In this document: piece by piece, positions 1 through 5,337 of the stretch
How positions within the stretch are numbered: the stretch's first letter is position 1
How the letters are laid out: every line of letters starts with the position of its first letter
Origin: Chloroflexota bacterium
GTDB lineage: Bacteria; Chloroflexota; Chloroflexia; Thermomicrobiales; UBA6265
Direction: 5' to 3'
NCBI GenBank assembly: GCA_019348515.1
Contig: JAHWJF010000208.1
Location: 1-6,440, forward strand
DNA length: 6,440 nucleotides
Notes under the pieces: generated by a model
What the model was told of the DNA's origin: nothing
The model's database searches: none
Seen by the model: only the letters and a program-made list of their open reading frames with translations
Made by a program: the position numbers and the translations under genes

Positions 1-485
1 GGCTCCAGCACGACCGAGGTCTCGGCGTCGGTCTCCATCTTCAGATAGGTCGAGCCGGGAACCAGGTTGAGGTACTGGCTGAAACCACCCTGGAAATCGG
101 GCGGCATGTCCTTCAGTGGCCGGAAGCCGTAGCCGCGCCGCTTCAGGCAGAGCGTCGGTTGCTGGTGGACGACACAGTAGAGACACTGCCGGCACGACAT
201 CCCCGGTTGGATGTAGACGCGGTCTCCCGCCGCCAGGGGGCGTCCGGTGCTGTCCTCACGGATGTTCGCGCCAAGCCGCTCGACGACGCCGACGGTCTCG
301 TGTCCGAGCACGATGGGAAAGGTGACCCCGGGCAGGCCGCCGCGATAGACGTAGGCATCGGTACCGCAGATGCCGCAGAGCTCCTGCCGCACCAGAAGCC
401 CATTCGGATCCGGATCAGGAACTTCGGCCTCCGCGACGACGAACCTGCCATCGGGACCGTCGAGTATGGCCGATTTCCCACGCAT
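1..485 (-). CDS. Zinc-dependent medium-chain alcohol dehydrogenase, N-terminal part (cut by the window edge)
   Basis: Reading leftward from an ATG at 485, an open frame of 161 codons runs off the left edge; the missing part would be the Rossmann NAD(P)-binding domain. What is present is the GroES-like catalytic domain of the MDR superfamily. Visible motifs are CGICGTD (residues 37-43; C40 is the expected catalytic zinc ligand and T42 the proton-relay hydroxyl) and GHE (61-63; H62 and E63 complete the catalytic site). A structural zinc lobe follows with C98, C101, C104 and C113. A GGF-QYL stretch (133-139) precedes the cofactor domain. Such enzymes oxidise alcohols or polyols, or reduce carbonyls, with NAD(P); the substrate cannot be told here. 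The start is supported by GAGGTG seven bases upstream. The third and fourth structural cysteines are eight residues apart rather than the usual seven. The gene diverges from the exported-protein gene. Confidence 0.93.
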   Translation of the reverse strand, partial: MRGKSAILDGPDGRFVVAEAEVPDPDPNGLLVRQELCGICGTDAYVYRGGLPGVTFPIVLGHETVGVVERLGANIREDSTGRPLAAGDRVYIQPGMSCRQCLYCVVHQQPTLCLKRRGYGFRPLKDMPPDFQGGFSQYLNLVPGSTYLKMETDAETSVVLE

Positions 486-490
486 CGTTG

Positions 491-498
491 CCCACCTC
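491..498 (-). promoter_or_regulatory. Ribosome binding site of the alcohol dehydrogenase
   Basis: On the minus strand GAGGTGGG lies just upstream of the ATG at 485, with seven bases between GAGGTG and the start. It fixes the start of the dehydrogenase, since no other in-frame start nearby has such a site. Confidence 0.7.
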
Positions 499-510
499 AG
501 TCAAAACCGC

Positions 511-522
511 GCTCGGCCGAGC
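511..522. promoter_or_regulatory. 12-bp palindrome in the divergent intergenic region, possible operator
   Basis: GCTCGGCCGAGC is a perfect 12-bp inverted repeat 26 bases from the dehydrogenase start. It is followed by two GAGCCC direct repeats (525-530 and 535-540) spaced one helical turn apart. Position and symmetry suit a dimeric regulator of one or both divergent genes. The evidence is only the pattern: in GC-rich DNA such palindromes also occur by chance, and no regulator gene is visible in the window. Confidence 0.3.
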
Positions 523-540
523 AAGAGCCCAGGTGAGCCC

Positions 541-606
541 ATGGTACGGTTTCTCGCGCACATAGGCGTGTCAGTATCGGGTGACAAATGGGCACTCGCG
601 CGATGA
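541..606 (+). CDS. Possible 21-codon leader ORF upstream of the exported protein
   Basis: An ATG at 541, preceded by AGGTGA (531-536), opens a 21-codon frame ending in TGA at 604-606. That stop overlaps an in-frame ATG (603-605) of the following exported-protein gene in an ATGA arrangement, which is the usual geometry for translational coupling. The peptide has no recognisable motif. It could be a leader that couples translation to the next gene, or simply chance: the frame is open further upstream, through DNA that codes for the dehydrogenase on the other strand. Confidence 0.22.
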   Translation: MVRFLAHIGVSVSGDKWALAR

Positions 607-1229
607 ATGGCCATCGCAAGTGTACGGTTTTCATGAGCAGCGGTACACGACGCCGTTATGGGTCGACGGCGCTGATCTGGCTGTCGGCGCTTGCCTTTCT
701 TCTCGGCAACGGTCCGGTTGCGCTGGCTGACATCGAGCTGGGCCACGAAGGGCGGGTTGGCCGCCACCGGCTCGCCGACATCCACGATTCCCCGGGCGCG
801 GTGTGCGATGTCGTCCTGCCGGGCCGCGATTCGCTTGGCGAAACATGGTTGCGGGTCAACCCGCCAATCATGTTCGCGCGCAATCGCACGGCCGGCACCG
901 ACGAGCAGTTTGTCAGTTGGCGAGCGAGTGTCCGGGCGTTGAACGAAGACACCGGAGCCTGGCACGTGGTGCGCCGGAGCGGGATGCCCCGGGCCCTGGC
1001 GAGCGATCAGCTTGCCAGCTATTTCAATGGTGAAGGGTGGCTGGCGGAGTTCCCGCTCTCACGCGCGACCTACTCCGTCTCCGTTGAGATGATCTGGTAC
1101 GACCCACACGATCCGCACCGGGTAGAGGGCCGTGCAAAGCACGAGATCGAGCACTTCACCATGGTGCTACGGTACAACGGCGAGACAACGCGCGGCCGAA
1201 CATCGTCCGTCTGCCGCGCTCCTCGGTAA
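588..1229 (+). CDS. Predicted exported protein of unknown function
   Basis: A 213-residue frame that I cannot assign to a named family. A signal peptide is clear: a basic region (TRRRYG at residues 20-25) precedes a hydrophobic core (about 28-40, rich in L, A and W) and a likely cleavage after ALA at 45-47. The TRRRY run resembles a twin-arginine signal only loosely. The mature part of about 166 residues has no further membrane segment, is rich in W, R and alternating hydrophobics (VSWRASVRAL, YSVSVEMIWYDP), and looks like a beta-sandwich. It holds two cysteines, C73 near its start and C209 near its end, which could form a disulfide. From memory, similar secreted proteins with a late WY-P motif occur in Thermomicrobia; I could not check this. 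The start is uncertain: ATG 588 has a weak GGGTGA upstream, ATG 603 overlaps a leader stop, and ATG 633 gives the most ordinary signal peptide. It lies divergent to the alcohol dehydrogenase. Confidence 0.75.
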   Translation: MGTRAMNGHRKCTVFMSSGTRRRYGSTALIWLSALAFLLGNGPVALADIELGHEGRVGRHRLADIHDSPGAVCDVVLPGRDSLGETWLRVNPPIMFARNRTAGTDEQFVSWRASVRALNEDTGAWHVVRRSGMPRALASDQLASYFNGEGWLAEFPLSRATYSVSVEMIWYDPHDPHRVEGRAKHEIEHFTMVLRYNGETTRGRTSSVCRAPR

Positions 1230-1232
1230 CCA

Positions 1233-1262
1233 CCTCTCCTGGACGCGCCGATCCCGGAGAGG
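1233..1262 (+). terminator. Hairpin after the exported-protein gene, possible terminator
   Basis: CCTCTCC (1233-1239) pairs perfectly with GGAGAGG (1256-1262), and inside the loop GGA (1241-1243) pairs with TCC (1252-1254). It begins four bases after the stop codon. There is no run of T after it, so it is not a textbook intrinsic terminator; it may instead protect the 3' end of the message. Confidence 0.38.
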
Positions 1263-1319
1263 AGTGGCACGCCGATTGCGACCCGAGGCCGCCGGGCGCT
1301 AGGCGTTGACTTTTGCAGA

Positions 1320-1325
1320 CAGGGA
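1320..1325 (+). promoter_or_regulatory. Ribosome binding site choosing the SDR start
   Basis: CAGGGA lies seven bases before ATG 1333. It favours that ATG over an in-frame TTG at 1306, which would add nine residues but has no comparable site upstream. Confidence 0.55.
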
Positions 1326-1332
1326 TTACGGT

Positions 1333-2352
1333 ATGCCACGGCCTCTCGCCGAGCAAGTCGTCGTTATCACCGGAGCATCCTCTGGGATCGGGCGGGAGAC
1401 CGCGCACCAGCTGGCAAGCCATGGCGCATCGCTCGTGCTCGTCGCGAGGAACGAGGTGGCGTTGCGGGAGACGGCGGCAGAGGTCGAAGCGCTGGGGGGC
1501 CGCGCCCTGGTAGCGGCAGCCGACGTCGCCATTCCTGATCAGATACAGCGGGTGGCGGAGCAAGCAGCCACGCATTTCGGACGAATCGACACCTGGATCA
1601 ACGGCGCGAGCGTGGCGACGTACGGCACCGTCGATCAGACGACGATCGAGGAGATGCGCCGCATCATCGACGTCAATTTGCTCGGGGTGATCTATGGGAC
1701 CAAAGCGGCGCTGCCCTTTCTCCGCCAATCGGGAGGCACGCTGATCAACATCTCGTCCGTGACAGGGGTGCGCGGCATTCCACTCCTGGCCGCGTACAGC
1801 GCGGCAAAGCATGGCATAGTTGGGTTCGCTGAAGCGCTCCGTCTGGAGCTCGATCATGACCGGTCCGGTGTCTCTGTCACGACCATCCTTCCCTATGGCA
1901 TCAACACCCCCTTCTTCAACCATGCCCGCTCCAAGCTCGGGGTGCTGCCACGTGCGACGCCCCCGGCATACGACCCGTCTGCTGTGGCGGAGGCGATCCT
2001 CTGGGCGGCCGAGCATCCTACGCGGGAGATCGTCGTCGGTGGGGTGGGCAAGGGCGTGGTGCTCATGCAGCGCCTGAGCCCAGCTCTCCTCGACCGGCTG
2101 ATGATGGTTGGGGGATTAGTCTTCAAAATGCAGCAGTCTACCCGGCCCGATGATGGCGTCGACAATCTCTTCGCGCCAGGAGCGGGGCACTACACCGTCC
2201 GCGGAGAGTTCGGCGGGCTTACCCTCCCGGGTAACAGCTACACCCGGACGTTCGAGTTCCACCCGGTGCGGCAACGGTTGGCCGCCGCCGGAATCCTCCT
2301 GGCACTGGCCGCATTCATCCGGCGCGTTGGCAGGGGGGCGCCTTCGGCTTAG
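1333..2352 (+). CDS. Short-chain dehydrogenase/reductase with C-terminal extension
   Basis: A 339-residue NAD(P)-dependent oxidoreductase of the classical SDR fold. Visible motifs are the cofactor loop TGASSGIG (residues 13-20), an arginine after the second strand (VARN, R39) that suggests NADP(H), D64 at the adenine-ring position, and the catalytic tetrad N115 (DVNLLG), S142 (NISSVTG), Y155 and K159 (YSAAK). The usual NNAG motif is replaced by NGAS (90-93). The enzyme would oxidise or reduce a hydroxyl/carbonyl group; the substrate is unknown. Classical SDRs are about 250 residues, so roughly 90 are added here. This tail contains LFAPGAGHYTVRG-like sequence and ends with a short hydrophobic stretch (316-329) followed by basic residues, perhaps a peripheral membrane contact. 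The final codons and stop lie inside a G-rich repeat. An upstream hairpin and a repeat-filled downstream gap suggest a single-gene unit. Confidence 0.93.
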   Translation: MPRPLAEQVVVITGASSGIGRETAHQLASHGASLVLVARNEVALRETAAEVEALGGRALVAAADVAIPDQIQRVAEQAATHFGRIDTWINGASVATYGTVDQTTIEEMRRIIDVNLLGVIYGTKAALPFLRQSGGTLINISSVTGVRGIPLLAAYSAAKHGIVGFAEALRLELDHDRSGVSVTTILPYGINTPFFNHARSKLGVLPRATPPAYDPSAVAEAILWAAEHPTREIVVGGVGKGVVLMQRLSPALLDRLMMVGGLVFKMQQSTRPDDGVDNLFAPGAGHYTVRGEFGGLTLPGNSYTRTFEFHPVRQRLAAAGILLALAAFIRRVGRGAPSA

Positions 2353-2388
2353 GGGGAGAAGGGGGCGCTTCGCTGAGGGGGGAAGAGG
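2332..2388 (+). repeat. Two copies of a G-rich repeat at the end of the SDR gene
   Basis: Copy 1 (2332-2363) and copy 2 (2359-2388) share the pattern A/GGGGGGCGC, a small hairpin core, then GAGGGGG and a purine run. The cores differ in sequence but keep their pairing: GCC-TTC-GGC in copy 1 and GCG-CTT-CGC in copy 2. A third copy lies at 6327-6355. Copy 1 contains the SDR stop codon. Four runs of five or six G (2333-2338, 2352-2356, 2361-2365, 2377-2382) could allow a G-quadruplex, though two of the loops would be long. Confidence 0.6.
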
Positions 2389-2432
2389 ATTCCTCGTGGC
2401 TCCTCAACTCCCCGCTCCCGACTATGCTCTTT

Positions 2433-2456
2433 CTTGCCGACTTGCCGACTTGCCGT
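2433..2456 (+). repeat. Tandem 8-bp repeat CTTGCCGA, three units
   Basis: Units at 2433-2440 and 2441-2448 are identical and the third, 2449-2456, differs in its last base. The array ends only four bases before the aminotransferase ribosome binding site, so changes in copy number would alter the leader of that gene but not its reading frame. Confidence 0.7.
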
Positions 2457-2459
2457 CTC

Positions 2460-2464
2460 GAGGG
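2460..2464 (+). promoter_or_regulatory. Ribosome binding site of the aminotransferase
   Basis: GAGGG lies six bases before ATG 2471. It rules in favour of this start over upstream in-frame starts as early as 2150, which would run through the SDR gene and the repeats. Confidence 0.65.
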
Positions 2465-2470
2465 CTAACC

Positions 2471-3814
2471 ATGACCGATCTGCGCGAATATGCCGCCGCT
2501 GTTGAGACCGAGTGGCCGGACGACGCGGACGATCTGCTGCGCCGGCATCAGGAGAGTCTGTTCCCGAGCGTCGGGCTCTTCTACGACGAGCCGATCGAGC
2601 TGCGGCGCGGCGAGCGGCAGTATGTCTACGACGGTGCGGGCAACCAGTACCTCGACTTCTTCGGCGGCATCGCCACCGTCTCCTCCGGCCACGCCATCCC
2701 GGAGATCAACGACCCGATCAAGGAGCAGCTCGACCGCATTATTCATTCCAGTACGCTCTTCCTGATCCGCTCCCAGATTGAGCTGGCCGAGCGCCTGCGG
2801 GCGATGACCCCGCCACGGTTGAACAAGGTCTTTTTCACCAACAGCGGCACCGAGGCTAACGAGGCCGCGTTTCTCATCACCACCCTCAATCGGCAGTCGA
2901 ACGAGCTGATCGCGCTCCGTCACTCCTATCATGGCCGCTCCTTCGCCACGATCAATGCCTCCGGCCAAACGCCTTGGCGCTCCAGCACGCTCTCGCCGCT
3001 GCATGTCCATTACGTCGGCAATCCGTATTGCTACCGCTGCCCGTGGGAGAAGACATACCCGGAGTGTGGACTGCTCTGCGCCCGCGACGTCGAAGCGATG
3101 ATCCGCACGACCACTAGCGGTCAGCCGGCGGCCTTCGTTGCCGAACCGGTGCAGGGCGTAGGCGGGTTCATCACCCCGCCGCCGGAGTATTTCATTCGGG
3201 TCAAGGAGATCCTCGATCGCTACGGTATCCCCTTTATCAGCGACGAGGTACAGACCGCCTGGGGTCGCCTCGGTGTCGCTGACTGGGGGTTTCAGGCATA
3301 TGGCGTCGAGCCGGACGTGGTCGTCTTTGCCAAGGGGCTAGCCAATGGCGTTCCCATCGGCGGGGTGATCGCTACCGACGAGCTGGCGGGGGCGATCCGG
3401 TCCCTCTCGTTATCGACCTTTGGCGGGAACCCGGTGGCGACAACCGCCGCCATGGCGAATCTCAACTACATCGCCACCCACAATCTGCGCGAGAACGCGC
3501 GGCGGGTTGGGGGCTACCTCATGGGGCGGCTGCGGGAGCTCGCCGAGCGGCATCCGGTCATTGGCGATGTGCGGGGAATGGGGTTGATGGTCGCCGTCGA
3601 GCTGGTTCGCGACCGGGCGACGAAGGAGCCGGCCCCGGACGTGCTCGGCCGCGTGCAAAACGAGGCGAAGCGACGCGGGCTGATCATCGGTCGCGGTGGA
3701 CTGCACGCCAACGTGATCCGCATCTGCCCGCCCCTGATCGTCGGCGAGCGCGATGTCGACGACGCCATCCGTATCCTCGATGACGCCTTCACCGTGGCCA
3801 CGTCCGCGCTCTGA
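2471..3814 (+). CDS. Class III PLP-dependent aminotransferase, AGXT2-like
   Basis: A full-length 447-residue fold-type I aminotransferase of class III. PLP-site features are SGTEANE (125-131, phosphate binding), YHGR (153-156, ring stacking), DEVQ (258-261, D258 to the pyridine nitrogen), the Schiff-base lysine K288 in FAKGLANG, and STFGGNP (315-321; T316 would reach the phosphate of the partner subunit). The sequence around these motifs resembles mitochondrial alanine-glyoxylate aminotransferase 2 and bacterial relatives that use beta-alanine, aminoisobutyrate or similar amines with pyruvate or glyoxylate. Ornithine or GABA transaminase is a less likely alternative; substrate cannot be fixed from sequence. 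Residues 187-203 hold four cysteines, CX2C-X8-CX3C, a segment I recall in bacterial AGXT2-like proteins. The start is set by GAGGG at 2460. Neighbours give no pathway clue, and it seems to be a single-gene unit with a REP-like hairpin after it. Confidence 0.94.
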   Translation: MTDLREYAAAVETEWPDDADDLLRRHQESLFPSVGLFYDEPIELRRGERQYVYDGAGNQYLDFFGGIATVSSGHAIPEINDPIKEQLDRIIHSSTLFLIRSQIELAERLRAMTPPRLNKVFFTNSGTEANEAAFLITTLNRQSNELIALRHSYHGRSFATINASGQTPWRSSTLSPLHVHYVGNPYCYRCPWEKTYPECGLLCARDVEAMIRTTTSGQPAAFVAEPVQGVGGFITPPPEYFIRVKEILDRYGIPFISDEVQTAWGRLGVADWGFQAYGVEPDVVVFAKGLANGVPIGGVIATDELAGAIRSLSLSTFGGNPVATTAAMANLNYIATHNLRENARRVGGYLMGRLRELAERHPVIGDVRGMGLMVAVELVRDRATKEPAPDVLGRVQNEAKRRGLIIGRGGLHANVIRICPPLIVGERDVDDAIRILDDAFTVATSAL

Positions 3815-3831
3815 GCCCCGACACGACACAG

Positions 3832-3949
3832 GTGTCATCCTGAGCCCGTAGGCGAAGGATCTCGTGCTTGAACAACTCTGTCCATGAGCCGAGATCCTTC
3901 GCAAGCTTAGAATCACACGCTCTCCATGTCGCGGTACTCAGGATGAGAC
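3832..3949. repeat. REP-like imperfect hairpin element
   Basis: TCATCCTGAG (3835-3844) pairs perfectly with 3937-3946, and GCGAAGGATCTCG (3852-3864) pairs perfectly with 3890-3902. The two stems are separated by 7 bases on the left and 34 on the right, and the apical loop is 25 bases. Beyond a single mismatch two more pairs extend the outer stem (3832-3833 with 3948-3949). Sequences of the form TCATCCTGAGC...GCGAAGGATCT are, from memory, widespread intergenic repeats in Chloroflexota and other groups. It starts 17 bases after the aminotransferase stop and may shape its 3' end. The rest of the 251-base gap (3815-4065) shows nothing further that I can support. Confidence 0.75.
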
Positions 3950-4065
3950 GCCTTTCGTGACTCGGTTCATCATCGCGAAATGACCCGTCCAAAAGCGGCG
4001 ATAGGCCGGTAAACTCTGCGTGGAGAGACCGACCGTCACGATATCGGGTGGGGAGAGCGGGGCTG

Positions 4066-4710
4066 ATGCTGGCTGTGTTGCAGGAATCGTTCTGGGAACG
4101 CCTGGCTGGGGTCGTCTCCTTGAAGCGCCCGGTCTACGAGGCGATCCAGCGCGATTCCGAGGCAACTGGACAATCTTGGTGGATCGTCGTGCTCCTCGGC
4201 CTGGCCAACGGAATCGCCTGGATAGTTACCCCGATTGTTGCCGTGCTACCTGGAATGACGGACGAAATGGCTAGGGATGTCGCTGCGCTGGCAGCCGCGT
4301 TCACGTTCGACACGACCGAGCGTCAGATCATGGCGCTGGTCGTCGCCATCCTTCTCACGATCCTGAGCTGGTATCTGTCGTCGTGGCTGCTGCGCGAGAT
4401 CGGGAACCGGGTGGCGGGCAAGGGGGGACGGCAGGTCACTACGGCTGAGATGCGGAGGCTAGTTGCCTGGGGCTACTCGCCGACTTTAGCGTCGTTCCTA
4501 GTGCCGATCCCGGTCGTCGGCTCGCTACTGGCCACCCTGGGTGCCCTGTGGGCGTTCGTCACCGGTGTGATGGCGGTGCGCACCGCGTTCGGCGTCGGCG
4601 TCTGGAAGGCGATCGGCATCGAGATCGCCGCGTTCCTCTTTATGTTGGTGCTTGTCGTAGTCTTGGCGGTCGTGCTAAGCACCATAATAATCGCGCTGTC
4701 GCTCGCCTGA
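4066..4710 (+). CDS. Multi-pass membrane protein resembling the Yip1 family, first of a tandem pair
   Basis: A 214-residue integral membrane protein. Hydrophobic segments lie at about residues 39-61, 88-109, 141-171 (probably two helices around a PIP turn) and 183-213. The pattern resembles the Yip1 domain: a soluble N-terminal stretch with a P-x-Y-E motif (22-25), a first helix, and later a G-Y/F-...-P segment (136-139) before the third. Yip1 proteins organise membranes in eukaryotes; the bacterial members have no established role. The next gene encodes a paralogue: YEAIQRDSEATGQ here matches YHDVEQDTNANGQ there, and the PIPVVG and AIG(I/T) regions align. I chose ATG 4066, preceded by GGGAG and GGGG purine runs, over an in-frame GTG at 4048; the choice is not decisive. 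It is separated from the downstream gene by 30 bases. Confidence 0.82.
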   Translation: MLAVLQESFWERLAGVVSLKRPVYEAIQRDSEATGQSWWIVVLLGLANGIAWIVTPIVAVLPGMTDEMARDVAALAAAFTFDTTERQIMALVVAILLTILSWYLSSWLLREIGNRVAGKGGRQVTTAEMRRLVAWGYSPTLASFLVPIPVVGSLLATLGALWAFVTGVMAVRTAFGVGVWKAIGIEIAAFLFMLVLVVVLAVVLSTIIIALSLA

Positions 4711-4727
4711 GCGGCGGTGCCCAGAAC

Positions 4728-4735
4728 AGGGAGGT
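4728..4735 (+). promoter_or_regulatory. Ribosome binding site of the second Yip1-like gene
   Basis: AGGGAGGT lies five bases before ATG 4741. It decides this start over an in-frame GTG at 4717 whose frame would include the site itself. Confidence 0.75.
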
Positions 4736-4740
4736 CAGCA

Positions 4741-5337
4741 ATGCAACCAACACCATACAGTTCGAGCCGATCGACCTCGTACGCCGATCGTCTCCGCGGC
4801 GCGCTCATGCTCGACGCGGGCACCTACCACGACGTCGAGCAGGACACTAACGCCAACGGGCAAGCCGCGTTAACGATCGTGCTTGCCGCACTGGCCACGG
4901 GCATAGGCGCGATCGTCGGTCAGGACTGGCTGCAGGATACGATCGGCGTCATCCTCTCCTCCGTCCTGCAGTGGATCGTCTTCTCGTTTGTCGCCTACTT
5001 CGTCGGAGCCAGCCTCTTCTCCACGGGACAGACATCGGTCACGCCCGGGCAGGTGTTGCGCACGATCGGCTTCGCGCACGCGCCGAAACTCTTCGCGGTG
5101 CTGGGGATCATCCCCATCCTGGGCTGGATCGTCGGGCTGGTCGTCTTCTTCTGGTTCCTGGCTGCGGCGATCGTGGCGCTGCGTGAGGCGTTCGAGTTCG
5201 ATACCGGCCGGGCAATCGGCACCGGCCTGGTCGCGCTGATCGGTATCCTCATCGTCGACATCGTCTTGAGCATCGTCTTCGGGATCGGCTCAGCCCTGTT
5301 CGGCGGGTTGTCGTCACTTGCCCGGGCTGCTTTCTAG
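4741..5337 (+). CDS. Multi-pass membrane protein resembling the Yip1 family, second of a tandem pair
   Basis: A 198-residue membrane protein. The soluble N-terminus (1-41, rich in S, T and Y) contains the pair motif YHDVEQDTNANGQ (29-41). Hydrophobic segments follow at about 42-60, 68-93, 106-147 (two helices around the IIPILGW turn, 123-129) and 159-187. The order of segments, the GFAHAPKLF stretch (110-118) at the start of the third, and the REAFEFDTGRAIG link (148-160) match the upstream protein, so the two are paralogues arising from duplication. Short spacing and the same strand imply one transcript and possibly a hetero-oligomer in the cytoplasmic membrane. No catalytic residues are evident. 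The stop codon TAG overlaps the first unit of a repeat array that forms a long inverted repeat, which would fold at the end of this message. Function remains unknown; a transport role is possible but unsupported. Confidence 0.85.
   Translation: MQPTPYSSSRSTSYADRLRGALMLDAGTYHDVEQDTNANGQAALTIVLAALATGIGAIVGQDWLQDTIGVILSSVLQWIVFSFVAYFVGASLFSTGQTSVTPGQVLRTIGFAHAPKLFAVLGIIPILGWIVGLVVFFWFLAAAIVALREAFEFDTGRAIGTGLVALIGILIVDIVLSIVFGIGSALFGGLSSLARAAF

Noticed and set aside
559..587. Sigma-70-like promoter on the minus strand (TTGTCA, 17 bases, TATGTG) upstream of the dehydrogenase
   Set aside because: The -35 box is good but the -10 box matches only three of six bases and lacks the final T, so I do not call it.
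501..965. A 154-codon minus-strand frame opposite the exported-protein gene
   Set aside because: It spans the divergent control region, lacks motifs, and the plus-strand frame has a proper signal peptide and mature domain.
1156..2016. A 286-codon open frame on the minus strand opposite the SDR gene
   Set aside because: The plus-strand frame carries a complete SDR with all catalytic motifs; the antisense protein has no recognisable motif and is a by-product of GC-rich codon use.
2150..2470. In-frame upstream extension of the aminotransferase to 2150
   Set aside because: It would overlap the SDR coding region and pass through the G-rich and CTTGCCGA repeats; ATG 2471 has its own ribosome binding site and gives the normal family length.
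2465..3010. A 181-codon minus-strand frame within the aminotransferase gene
   Set aside because: It is a shadow of the conserved aminotransferase, with arginine- and glycine-rich composition and no motif.
3410..3916. A 168-codon minus-strand frame running across the aminotransferase end and the REP-like element
   Set aside because: Part of it translates a non-coding hairpin repeat and the rest is antisense to a well-supported enzyme.
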